From: an uncultured Opitutia bacterium
GTDB lineage: Bacteria > Verrucomicrobiota > Verrucomicrobiia > Opitutales > UBA953
NCBI GenBank assembly: GCA_903853185.1
Contig: CAINSX010000052.1
Coordinates: 1-7,563, forward strand
DNA: 7,563 nt
Direction: 5' to 3'
Positions 1-6,947 of this stretch are shown here, one piece after another (the stretch's first letter is position 1; every line of letters begins with the position of its first letter). Made by a program: the position numbers and the translations under genes. The notes under the pieces were generated by a model. That model saw nothing but the letters and a program-made list of their open reading frames with translations. It was not told where the DNA came from and ran no database searches.

Positions 1-977
1 ATCGATTCCAGCACCTTGGCGCTGGTCTGGCCCGCGGCCGCGGCTTCATAGCTCACGCGGACACGGTGCAGGACGACGTCCTCGGCGAGGTCGAAGAGAT
101 CTTCAGGGGTGACGTAATCTCGGCCGCGGATGACCGCGCGGGCGCGGGCGGCGTTGACGAGGGCCAAGCCGGCGCGAGGACTGCAACCGAAGTCGAGGTC
201 CTTCGATTCACGGGTGCGGCGCACGAGCTCGACGGAGTGGCGGAGGAAGACCTCGCTCACGTGGACGCCTTGGACGGCTTCCATCGCGGCGACGAGGTCG
301 CCCTTCGTGCCGACCGGAGAGTCGTCGATCATGTCGAAGGCCGTCTTCGGGACCGCCCCGCCCTCTTCCTTGCGCAGGCCCATACCCAGCTGGCGCTGGA
401 GGATGTCCTGCTCTTCGTCGCGACCGGGATAACCCAGGCGATGGAGGAGCATGAAACGGTCGAGCTGTGCTTCCGGTAGTTCAAAGGTGCCGGACTGCTC
501 GACGGGGTTCTGCGTCGCGATGACGAGGAACGGCGTCGGCAGGCGCATGGTCTGTCCACCGAGGGTGACCTTGCGCTCCTGCATCGCTTCGAGCATCGCC
601 CCCTGCACCTTCGGCGCGGCGCGATTGATTTCGTCAGCGAGGAGCAGGTTCGTGAAGACCGGGCCGCGGTGGATGCGGAAGTCGCCTGTCTTCTGGTCGA
701 CGACTTCGGAGCCGACGATGTCGGACGGCAGCATGTCGACCGTGAACTGGATGCGACGGAAGTCCAAGGCGATGGCCTTCGCGACCGTGTTCACGAGGAG
801 CGTCTTCGCCAGGCCCGGCATCCCTTGCAGGAGCAGGTGGCCGCCGGTGAGGAGCGCGATCATGACACGTTCGACGACGATGTCTTGGCCGACGACGACC
901 TTACCGACGCGCGTACGGACGTCGGCGACGAACTGGTGAGCGGCCTGGACGGCCACGGGATTGGGATGGTTGCTCAT
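1..977 (-). CDS. moxR: MoxR-family AAA+ ATPase (3' end cut by window edge)
   Basis: This is a cytoplasmic MoxR-type AAA+ ATPase. MoxR proteins are thought to act as chaperone-like remodelers of protein complexes together with VWA-domain partners. The reading frame gives 325 residues from ATG at 977 and runs off the left edge, so it is nearly full length for the family (usually about 320-340). Visible motifs, in order, are Walker A GMPGLAKT (52-59), Walker B LLLADEINRA (111-120) followed by the typical MoxR helix ending EAMQE (130-134), sensor 1 ATQNP (154-158), the arginine-finger region LPEAQLDRF (167-175), and sensor 2 GCSPRAG (264-270). In sensor 2 a Cys replaces the Ala usual in this family. 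The start is the first Met before the conserved N-terminal helices. No Shine-Dalgarno precedes it; the leader reads as C-rich runs and then TTAAAAA. It is the last visible gene of the operon, 48 bases after the 1178-residue protein. Family assignment is very secure; its partners are inferred from neighbours. Confidence 0.97.
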   Translation of the reverse strand, partial: MSNHPNPVAVQAAHQFVADVRTRVGKVVVGQDIVVERVMIALLTGGHLLLQGMPGLAKTLLVNTVAKAIALDFRRIQFTVDMLPSDIVGSEVVDQKTGDFRIHRGPVFTNLLLADEINRAAPKVQGAMLEAMQERKVTLGGQTMRLPTPFLVIATQNPVEQSGTFELPEAQLDRFMLLHRLGYPGRDEEQDILQRQLGMGLRKEEGGAVPKTAFDMIDDSPVGTKGDLVAAMEAVQGVHVSEVFLRHSVELVRRTRESKDLDFGCSPRAGLALVNAARARAVIRGRDYVTPEDLFDLAEDVVLHRVRVSYEAAAAGQTSAKVLES

Positions 978-984
978 TTTTTAA

Positions 985-1006
985 GGGGTAGGGATAGGGG
1001 TGGGGG
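985..1006 (+). other. G-quadruplex motif on the template strand before moxR
   Basis: Four G-tracts (985-988, 991-993, 997-1000 and 1002-1006) are separated by loops of 2, 3 and 1 bases. This fits the canonical pattern of four runs of at least three G with loops of 1-7. It lies on the plus strand, the template for the operon, so the mRNA would carry the complementary C-runs. It fills most of the 48-base gap between the stop of the 1178-residue gene and the moxR start and ends 8 bases from that start. Whether it folds or affects transcription into moxR is unknown. Confidence 0.6.
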
Positions 1007-1025
1007 TAGGAACATCAGGCAAGGT

Positions 1026-4000
1026 TCAGCGAAGTTGGCGGAGCCATTTTTCAGCGAGGGTCTTCAGGTCGGCAGGTGACAGCGTGGCCGTACCGCCGAA
1101 GCAGCCCGTCTGCACCCGGTCGATGTCCTGCTGCAGTTCAGCCTTCTGCGCGGCATTGAACTTCACGAGCGGGCTCGTGCCGAGCTTACGCAGCAAGGCC
1201 ACGACCGCGAAACCGTCGATCGTCGCGGGCAGCTTGAAGACATCGCGGGCGCGCGGCGGGCGCGGACCGGTATCACGCTTGCGGAAGACCAGCCAGGCAA
1301 CGAAAGCCACCACGACGGCGAGTCCGAGGTAGAGGTATGTGGAATAATCGTCGGCGACTGGAGGGACGTAGCCGGCACCTTGGGCGACCTTGACGCGATC
1401 CAGCAGGACGGAAGCCTTCGAGAGGACGACCGGATCAATGTCCTGGTACGTGCGCCAGACGGTGGTCGTGTTCGCAGCCTTGACCGTCGGGAACGGCACG
1501 TCGCTCGCCTTGTCGGCCGCCCGGATGGCGTCGCCATCGAGGGTGATCGACCAGCGGCGCTCGGTGCGCGGGGCCACCTTCTCACCCCAGGTATTGATTT
1601 CCTTCACCATCAGCGGGTCGATGGCCGTCACCTGACGGACCTTGGCGACAGCGGCGAGCGGAGCCAGATCGAGCAAATCGTCGAGTTCCGGGACGAGCCC
1701 GGAGGCGGTCGCGGCGACTTCCAGGCTCAGCGAGCCATTGATCGCGAACTGGCGCGTGTCGAGGGTCTGCGTGACCTCGACCTTGTCGGCGGGACGAGGT
1801 GTCGGTTTGCCAGAGGCGACCTTGAGCAACGTCTCGGCGGAAGTGGCCGGGATCGTCACCGGACCACTGAGGTCGATGAAGCGAAGTTCCATCTGCACCG
1901 GCGGGATCTTGTCGACGCTGGCGTCCTTGGCGCGGACGAGCACGTAGGCGAGCGTCGTCTCCTCCCATCCTGGACGGGCGCTCGGACGCGACTTCACGTC
2001 TGGTGCGGCGAAGGTGATCGAACGGATGTCAAAGAACGGGGATAGGCCTTCGGTGAGCTTCTGCTCGAACTCATCGCGCGGGCCTTGCGGATCGGGACCC
2101 TTAGCGACCTGCGGACCGCGGCGCTTCGACTTGGCGGCCACGGCGATGGCATCGTTGCTGAGATACTGGCCGAAGCGGGCCACCCGGCCCATGGCTTCGG
2201 TGTGCAAGACGCTCACGATGATGCCGAACTCCTGGTTAACGCCGACGGAGTTGGGACCGTCGACGCGCGTCTGGACGCGGATCTCACTGAGGAGCTCGTC
2301 GAGGTAGTCAGACCGCTTCTTCAGACCAAGGGAGAACGGGTCGTCCTTGGTGACGACGAGGGTGCTGGCGAGGTAGCGATACTTCAGATCCTCGTGCATC
2401 GGGTTATTGGTATCGTTGAGGCGGCCGTTGAGCGTCTTCGCGAGCTGACCCATATGGGTGGGCGCGAGCTTACCGGGTAACGCGAGGATGGCGGCGCGGA
2501 TGCGACCGAGGGCCGCGCGGTTCATCGGCCGGCCGAGGTTGACCTGGCCGGTGCTGCCGATGCCGAGCACGGCATTGAACCAGCTGAGGTAAGGGTCGAT
2601 GTTGAGCTCGTTGCCCTGCAGGCGGACCACCTGACGGCCGTAGGCCTCGGCGGCGCGCTGGAAGTAGTCCTGCGACTGCAGGGTCTTCTCCTTCGCCGCG
2701 ACGATGCGCTTGGCCGGCTCAAGCGGAGCCAAGTCCTGGAAACTTTCGAAATCAGACCAGTCGTTGAGCACGACCGCGCCGAGCAGGATTGCTTTGTAGG
2801 CGTCGGGGCGACCCGCCTGCCACTCGTCGATCATCTTGAGCAGCGAAGCGTAGCCGGCTTCGGCCATCGCGTAGGTCTGGGCCTCGTTACGGCGCGTCAG
2901 GCTGCCGCGCTGGATATCGGCGCGGCGCCAGCGGTCACCGAGGTTGGCATGCATCTTCTGGGCGAGCAGGAAGAACAGCTGCTCGTCCATCTTGGCCGTC
3001 GGACCGAAGACGCGTTCGATGTGCGAGTCGCGGTAGGCCTCGGCGTTGCTGTAGGCCAGGTCGAAGGCGTTGACGACCTTGCTCTCGTCACGCGGGGCGA
3101 CGCCAGCCTTGCGGAAGACCTGCATCATGCGGGCGAGGGAGTCGATGTTGCGCTCCATCATCACCGGGGTGATCGGAATGCGGGCATCCTCAGGCAGGCC
3201 GTAACGGGCGCGGAGCTCCTGGGGGAGTTGCGGGTTATGCGCCTGGCCCCAGGCGAGCAAGAAGTCTTCCGCGAGGGCCACGCCGGCGGCCGGGTGACGG
3301 CGGGCGATCTCAACGATCCGATCGGCGGCCATCTCGAAATTGGCGCTCACGATGATGGCGCGGGCGAGGCTGGCGTCGAAACGGTCACGCAGATCGGACG
3401 GCAAGGCCGCGTGCCACTTGCCCGCGGGGGCGAGCAACAGCATCTCCTCCGGGTCGATCTCGCTGGAGCCATTGCGGCTGACACCGCCGCGGCGCGGCAC
3501 GCCGGCCTGGCGACTGAAGGAGTTCTCTACCTCGGTCATCCAGGATTCTGCCATCAGCGTGAGGATCTGATTCCAAGGCTCAGAGCCGGCGTCGGGGTTT
3601 TCCGCGATGAGATTGGCCAGGACGGTCTGGGCGCGAAGGTTGTCGATACGCTGCGCAGCGGCCGCGTGCGTCTCGTTCTGGATCTTCCGCGAAAGCCCGC
3701 CGACGATTTTGAGGGCGGCCTCGGGCTGGGACTTCATCAGTTCGCCGAACGTCCCGCTGAGCACGGCGGGCGAGACTTGGGTGAGCACGCGGAGCATCTC
3801 TCCCGCGGCTTTGCTCTTCTCCCAATCGTTGATTTTCTTCTCGGAGCGGAGGATGGCCACGTTGTCATTCCAGATACGCGAGATCTGGTCGCGCTGAGCG
3901 AGCTCGGTGGCCTGTTCGGCGGCGAGGAAGGCGGCGATTTCCTGACGCAGCCCTTCGTCGGCCACCTTGTCCAAATCGGCGCCATCGGGAAGGTAAGCCT

Positions 4001-4562
4001 TGGCGAGATCGCGGAACCCACCGGCGAGAAGGACACGACCCGCGGCGAGGCGACGGGCGGGATCTTTACCCCCGAGCTTCTCGGTGCCGCGGGACATCCG
4101 ATCGGCGATCCAGAAGCTTTCGTTAGGCGAGACAATCTGACTGAGCATCTGGCCGATCTTGCGGAGCTCGAGGTCGGTGAGTTCGCCCGGGGCGGCGTCG
4201 GCGAGGGCGAAGACGTCCTCAATACGCACGCCGCTCTTCGGACGCTCGGCGAGGTCAGAGAGCATCTTATCGTAGATGCCACGGCCGAGTTCGGGCGGCA
4301 GCGAGGCAAGTTCGGAGCGCACCTGGGCCCAATCGCCGAGGCGGAAGGCGGAGAGGAAGCGGGTGTCGGCGGTCGCGCGGGCGTCGGCCTTGGCCGATTT
4401 CTCCATCGCGGCGAAGACCTCGGTGAGGTCGCGCGTGTAGCGATGGCGGAGCAGACGCTCATACTGCTGCTGCGTCTTGGCGTCGAGGGGAGCGCCCTGC
4501 TGGGCGGGAAGCGTCGCCGCGAGCACGAGGGCGGCGCAGAGGAACGGACGGAGGAGTCTCAT
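1026..4562 (-). CDS. Exported 1178-aa helical-repeat protein with C-terminal membrane anchor, BatD-like topology
   Basis: I do not recognise this as a named family. What can be seen: an N-terminal signal peptide (residues 1 to about 20, RPFLCAALVLAATLPAQ region); a long, mostly helical, Ala/Leu/Glu/Arg-rich stretch (about 25-760) that looks like a solenoid, interrupted by a Gly/Arg/Ser-rich loop near 350-368; a basic Pro/Lys linker (811-829); a section of likely beta strands (about 845-1060); a single transmembrane helix (1076-1093) followed by RKR; and a cytoplasmic tail (1094-1178) with two helical segments around a lone Cys1154. Signal peptide, periplasmic beta region, one anchor and a short cytoplasmic tail recall BatD, but BatD is roughly half this length, so homology is only inferred. 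The gene starts 29 bases after the repeat-protein gene and ends 48 bases before moxR, pointing to one transcript. The start has no Shine-Dalgarno and follows the A-rich stretch CTAAAAATAAAATACC. The only cysteines are in the signal peptide and the tail. Confidence 0.9.
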   Translation of the reverse strand: MRLLRPFLCAALVLAATLPAQQGAPLDAKTQQQYERLLRHRYTRDLTEVFAAMEKSAKADARATADTRFLSAFRLGDWAQVRSELASLPPELGRGIYDKMLSDLAERPKSGVRIEDVFALADAAPGELTDLELRKIGQMLSQIVSPNESFWIADRMSRGTEKLGGKDPARRLAAGRVLLAGGFRDLAKAYLPDGADLDKVADEGLRQEIAAFLAAEQATELAQRDQISRIWNDNVAILRSEKKINDWEKSKAAGEMLRVLTQVSPAVLSGTFGELMKSQPEAALKIVGGLSRKIQNETHAAAAQRIDNLRAQTVLANLIAENPDAGSEPWNQILTLMAESWMTEVENSFSRQAGVPRRGGVSRNGSSEIDPEEMLLLAPAGKWHAALPSDLRDRFDASLARAIIVSANFEMAADRIVEIARRHPAAGVALAEDFLLAWGQAHNPQLPQELRARYGLPEDARIPITPVMMERNIDSLARMMQVFRKAGVAPRDESKVVNAFDLAYSNAEAYRDSHIERVFGPTAKMDEQLFFLLAQKMHANLGDRWRRADIQRGSLTRRNEAQTYAMAEAGYASLLKMIDEWQAGRPDAYKAILLGAVVLNDWSDFESFQDLAPLEPAKRIVAAKEKTLQSQDYFQRAAEAYGRQVVRLQGNELNIDPYLSWFNAVLGIGSTGQVNLGRPMNRAALGRIRAAILALPGKLAPTHMGQLAKTLNGRLNDTNNPMHEDLKYRYLASTLVVTKDDPFSLGLKKRSDYLDELLSEIRVQTRVDGPNSVGVNQEFGIIVSVLHTEAMGRVARFGQYLSNDAIAVAAKSKRRGPQVAKGPDPQGPRDEFEQKLTEGLSPFFDIRSITFAAPDVKSRPSARPGWEETTLAYVLVRAKDASVDKIPPVQMELRFIDLSGPVTIPATSAETLLKVASGKPTPRPADKVEVTQTLDTRQFAINGSLSLEVAATASGLVPELDDLLDLAPLAAVAKVRQVTAIDPLMVKEINTWGEKVAPRTERRWSITLDGDAIRAADKASDVPFPTVKAANTTTVWRTYQDIDPVVLSKASVLLDRVKVAQGAGYVPPVADDYSTYLYLGLAVVVAFVAWLVFRKRDTGPRPPRARDVFKLPATIDGFAVVALLRKLGTSPLVKFNAAQKAELQQDIDRVQTGCFGGTATLSPADLKTLAEKWLRQLR

Positions 4563-4591
4563 GGTATTTTATTTTTAGAAAGTGGGTTGGT

Positions 4592-5410
4592 TCAGGAACC
4601 GTTGTCGGGGATCTTCTTGATCTCCTCGAAGAGCTTGCGGTCGTCCTGCTTGTCGGGCTTGCCCTTCGGTTCGGGTCCGCCGAGGAGCGCCGCGGCGGCC
4701 TTGGCCTTCTTCGGCTCGGGCTTGCCGGCGGGTTTGATCTGGAGCGCGGCCTCGAGATTCTTCTGCTTGCCGGCGCCGATACCAGTGACGCCTTCGACGG
4801 GCTTGATACCGCCGGCGGCGGGCTTCACGCCTTCAGGCGGTTTGACGCCCTTGACGCCCTCGAGTCCCTTGGCGGGAGGAGGAGGCGGTGTGGCCTTGGT
4901 GCCAGCACCTTGGACGGCCTCAGGGGGTTTCACGCCCTTGACGGCTTCGACTCCCTTCGGAGCAGGCGGAGGCGGCGTGCCCTTGGCACCAGCACCCTTG
5001 ACGCCTTCGGGCGGCTTCACGCCCTCGGCACCGACGAGGCCCTTGGAGGGAGGCGGCGGCGTGGCCTTCGTGCCCGCGCCTTTGACGGCTTCTGGGGGCT
5101 TCACGCCTTTGACCGCTTCTACACCTTTCGGAGCGGGCGGAGGCGGCGTGGCTTTCGCGCCTTCGGTGACGGAGGCCGGCGGAGGGGTTTGCTTCACGGC
5201 CTTAGCACCGCCCGGTGCCTTCACCCCATCGACCTTGTCGACGCCTTGGACGGTGGTGGGCGCGACGGTCTTCGCGGCAGGATCAATTTCCTTCACCTTG
5301 CCGGAGCCTTCCTGGCGGACGCCGCGTACGCCTTCGACGGCAGAGGGAGCCGGAGCTTCCTGGGCAAAGACGGAGGCGCACAGCGCGCAAAGCAGGAGGT
5401 GGGTCTTCAT
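4592..5410 (-). CDS. Secreted Pro/Lys/Gly/Val-rich repeat protein, 272 aa
   Basis: Function is unknown and I recognise no family. The protein starts with a clear signal peptide (MKTHLLLCALCASVFA, probable cut before Gln17). The mature part is low-complexity and basic. Residues 20-80 are studded with Val-x-Gly-Val steps. Residues 84-196 hold four repeats, each a TPPPP run followed by a KG(V/L)…KPPE(A/G)V segment. Residues 197-255 are Lys/Pro/Ala-rich, and the tail ends in a charged helix (DRKLFEEIKKI). Extended Pro/Gly/Val/Lys composition suggests a flexible periplasmic spacer or wall-interacting rod (inference). I chose ATG at 5410 rather than the in-frame ATG at 5542 because it begins the signal peptide and forms an ATGA overlap with the stop of the upstream gene. 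No Shine-Dalgarno is seen, so translation is probably coupled. The Cys residues at 8 and 11 do not form a lipobox, so it is not predicted to be a lipoprotein. Real gene: confident; role: unknown. Confidence 0.88.
   Translation of the reverse strand: MKTHLLLCALCASVFAQEAPAPSAVEGVRGVRQEGSGKVKEIDPAAKTVAPTTVQGVDKVDGVKAPGGAKAVKQTPPPASVTEGAKATPPPPAPKGVEAVKGVKPPEAVKGAGTKATPPPPSKGLVGAEGVKPPEGVKGAGAKGTPPPPAPKGVEAVKGVKPPEAVQGAGTKATPPPPPAKGLEGVKGVKPPEGVKPAAGGIKPVEGVTGIGAGKQKNLEAALQIKPAGKPEPKKAKAAAALLGGPEPKGKPDKQDDRKLFEEIKKIPDNGS
4823..5161 (-). repeat. In-frame coding repeat: four half-units of 28-29 codons, arranged as two 57-codon units
   Basis: The Thr of each TPPPP run is at residues 88, 117, 145 and 174 of the repeat protein, giving spacings of 29, 28 and 29. 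Half-units 1 and 3 share PAPKGVEAVKGVKPPEAV; half-units 2 and 4 share AGTKATPPPP and KPPEGVK. The true period is therefore 57 residues (171 bases). The 16 residues PKGVEAVKGVKPPEAV occur at 94-109 and 151-166 with identical amino acids, yet 8 of the 16 codons differ, all at the third base. This is an old duplication kept by selection on the protein, not a recent slippage. Confidence 0.9.
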
Positions 5411-5970
5411 AAGGTGTTTTGGCGGACGGAGCGGGCGAATTCCGCTTCGACGCGTTTCTCGTAGTCGGCGAGGGCCGCAGGGTCCTGGTGTTCGGCGAGG
5501 TAGCGGAACACCTGGCGGGTGCGTTCGGCGTAAGGACGCCATTCGTCTTCGGTGGCCCCGTTGGCCTTGAGCAAGGAGGTCGCGTAGAAATACGCCTTAC
5601 CGAGCGTCTCGCGGATCGCACGGGTCGTCGTGCCGTCCTCACCGTCGACCGCGGCCGACTCCTTCAGCAGCTGGGAGAGGTCAGCGATCGCGCCCGCGAC
5701 GTCGAGCATCTCGATCTTCGCCTTGGCCTTCGCAAGGCGGATCTGGTGGCGGACGGACGGACGTTCGTCCTGCGGCAGTTCGCCGGTGAGCTTGTCGTAT
5801 TCCTCGACCACGGTCGCCCAGTCGGGCTCCTTGGCATGCTCGAGTTCGCGGATGCGCCCGAGATGATCGCGGGCCTTCTCGCGGGCCATCTGAGCCTGAC
5901 CTTCGTTGAAATGGTAATAGACCACCCCGACCGGAAAGAGCAGCCAGAGCAGCGTGAAGAACTTCCTCAT
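5407..5970 (-). CDS. Membrane-anchored helical (TPR-like) protein, 187 aa
   Basis: This is a small protein of unknown exact function. An N-terminal hydrophobic segment (residues 4-20, FFTLLWLLFPVGVVYYH, after MRK) looks like an uncleaved anchor with the rest in the periplasm. Residues 25-180 are almost wholly helical and rich in Ala, Glu, Arg and Lys, with helix pairs near 29-46/50-63, 69-88/91-105 and 116-136/142-162. That spacing resembles degenerate tetratricopeptide units, though no strong consensus is present. Bat operons encode TPR proteins beside VWA proteins, so this is probably the functional analogue (inference). ATG at 5970 is preferred over the in-frame ATG at 6018 because it starts the membrane segment, overlaps the VWA gene stop as ATGA (5970-5967), and has a GGAGG 10 bases upstream. 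Its own stop overlaps the repeat-protein start in the same way. It contains no cysteine. Confidence 0.85.
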   Translation of the reverse strand: MRKFFTLLWLLFPVGVVYYHFNEGQAQMAREKARDHLGRIRELEHAKEPDWATVVEEYDKLTGELPQDERPSVRHQIRLAKAKAKIEMLDVAGAIADLSQLLKESAAVDGEDGTTTRAIRETLGKAYFYATSLLKANGATEDEWRPYAERTRQVFRYLAEHQDPAALADYEKRVEAEFARSVRQNTL

Positions 5971-6947
5971 CGGACGGAGCCCTCCCCTGCTTCGGCTTCG
6001 AGGCGGACGACGCGCCAACGGGAGCCGAGATACTGCAAGGCCACGGGCAGTAGCGCGAGGATCGCGGCGCCCAGAGCCATCGCCAGCACGGCCAGCTGCG
6101 CGAGATTAAGGCCCGACTTCGCCAACGGCGTACGCACGACCAGGTCGCCCAAGGCGTCGGTCGGCAGGTGCTTCTCGTTCACGTCGAAATAGGAACCTCG
6201 CAGCGAGCGAGCGACCGTCGCGAGCACTTCGGCATCCTGCCGGGACTGATGGCCCGCGATGAAGGTGCCCTTACGCGGATTACCGACGCCGAGCACGATG
6301 ACGTCCTTGACGGACTTCGGGCGCGGCAGGATCGGCTGGAGCGGGATCGTGTCGCCATCGGTGAAGATGACCAAGCGCACCGTCTGTGCCGGCATGCTTT
6401 CGACGACCTTGACGGCCGCATTGACGGCGGTGCCGAGATCGGTCGAGCCGGCCTTCATCACATATTGGACCGGCAAGCCGTTGAAGACATTGCGGACGAG
6501 TTCGGGATCATGGGCGTCCATCACCACCGAGTGCGCCTCGGTGTAAAAGCCGATGACGCCGTAACGCAGGTCGCCGCCGACGCGCATGAGCACCGCTTCG
6601 ACTTCTTCGCGCATACGCTCCTGGCGGGTCTGTTTTCCTTCCGGACCCGCGTCCTTCAGATACATGCTGGGCGAAAGATCGGCCACGAACACCAGGCGGA
6701 CCGGTTCCTTGGTGTCGGCAGGTTTGCCATCCTTGGCCGCCTGATGGAGCTGCCACATCACCGCCAAGCCCCAAGCGAAAGCCGTGATGGCCAGGCAGCG
6801 TAGGAAAGGAGCCAGCATGGTCCACCCGCGGGAGGCTGCCTCGGGGCCAAAGGCCAACCGAGCGGCGACGCGTACCCGACGGGCATGCAGGCCCTCCGCC
6901 AAAGCGGAGAGCAGCAGCACCAGGAGGGCGGCGGACAGGGGGTTCAT
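5967..6947 (-). CDS. VWA-domain membrane protein, BatA/BatB-like, 326 aa
   Basis: This is a von Willebrand factor A-domain protein of the kind that partners MoxR ATPases. Residues 3-20 and about 44-66 are transmembrane helices separated by a basic loop (HARRVRVAAR), and a third helix lies at about 283-305, followed by the basic SRWRVVR. By the positive-inside rule the VWA domain (about 82-275) faces the periplasm, as in BatA/BatB. The MIDAS metal site is complete: DLSPS at 90-94 (Asp90, Ser92, Ser94), Thr169 in AGSTD, and Asp197 in FTDGD. Length and layout match BatA-type proteins (about 320-340 residues). It is the first gene of the operon, before two ATGA-coupled genes. No Shine-Dalgarno precedes ATG 6947; the preceding bases are GTGTCGGCACCCC. 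The nearest upstream hairpin ends 20 bases before the start. The family call is firm; calling it BatA itself would be premature because only one VWA gene is visible and the gene order is not the usual one. Confidence 0.95.
   Translation of the reverse strand: MNPLSAALLVLLLSALAEGLHARRVRVAARLAFGPEAASRGWTMLAPFLRCLAITAFAWGLAVMWQLHQAAKDGKPADTKEPVRLVFVADLSPSMYLKDAGPEGKQTRQERMREEVEAVLMRVGGDLRYGVIGFYTEAHSVVMDAHDPELVRNVFNGLPVQYVMKAGSTDLGTAVNAAVKVVESMPAQTVRLVIFTDGDTIPLQPILPRPKSVKDVIVLGVGNPRKGTFIAGHQSRQDAEVLATVARSLRGSYFDVNEKHLPTDALGDLVVRTPLAKSGLNLAQLAVLAMALGAAILALLPVALQYLGSRWRVVRLEAEAGEGSVR
5981..5985 (-). promoter_or_regulatory. Shine-Dalgarno-like GGAGG for the helical-protein gene
   Basis: On the minus strand the bases read GGGGAGGG, containing GGAGG with 10 bases to the ATG at 5970. 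It lies inside the end of the VWA gene (codons for its last residues). It supports 5970 as the start. It is the only start in the window with a convincing purine-rich ribosome site; the spacing is slightly long. Confidence 0.45.

Noticed and set aside
4823..5161. CRISPR-like or mobile repeat array
   Set aside because: The repeats are in frame, diverged at third codon positions and without unique spacers, so they are a protein-coding repeat.
5378..5410. Lipoprotein signal on the repeat protein (Cys8, Cys11)
   Set aside because: Residues before Cys11 (Cys-Ala-Leu) and Cys8 (Leu-Leu-Leu) do not fit the lipobox; VFA before Gln17 fits ordinary signal peptidase I.
5411..5542. Longer start (ATG 5542) for the repeat protein
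   Set aside because: The extra 44 residues are Arg/Pro-rich and lie in the out-of-frame coding region of the upstream gene; they would bury a clear signal peptide and lose the ATGA junction.
2949..5570. Plus-strand open frame of 873 codons opposite the giant and repeat genes
   Set aside because: It is in the frame whose stops correspond to sense codons TTA, CTA and TCA, which are rare in this GC-rich DNA. Its product is Gly/Arg/Leu/Glu-rich low-complexity sequence with no motif, and the minus-strand genes have signal peptides, membrane segments and tidy junctions. Its Gly/Pro-rich end is the mirror of the coding repeat.
5971..6018. Longer start (ATG 6018) for the helical protein
   Set aside because: The extra 16 residues are Arg-rich, overlap the VWA gene in another frame and would hide the membrane segment; 5970 has the GGAGG and the ATGA overlap.
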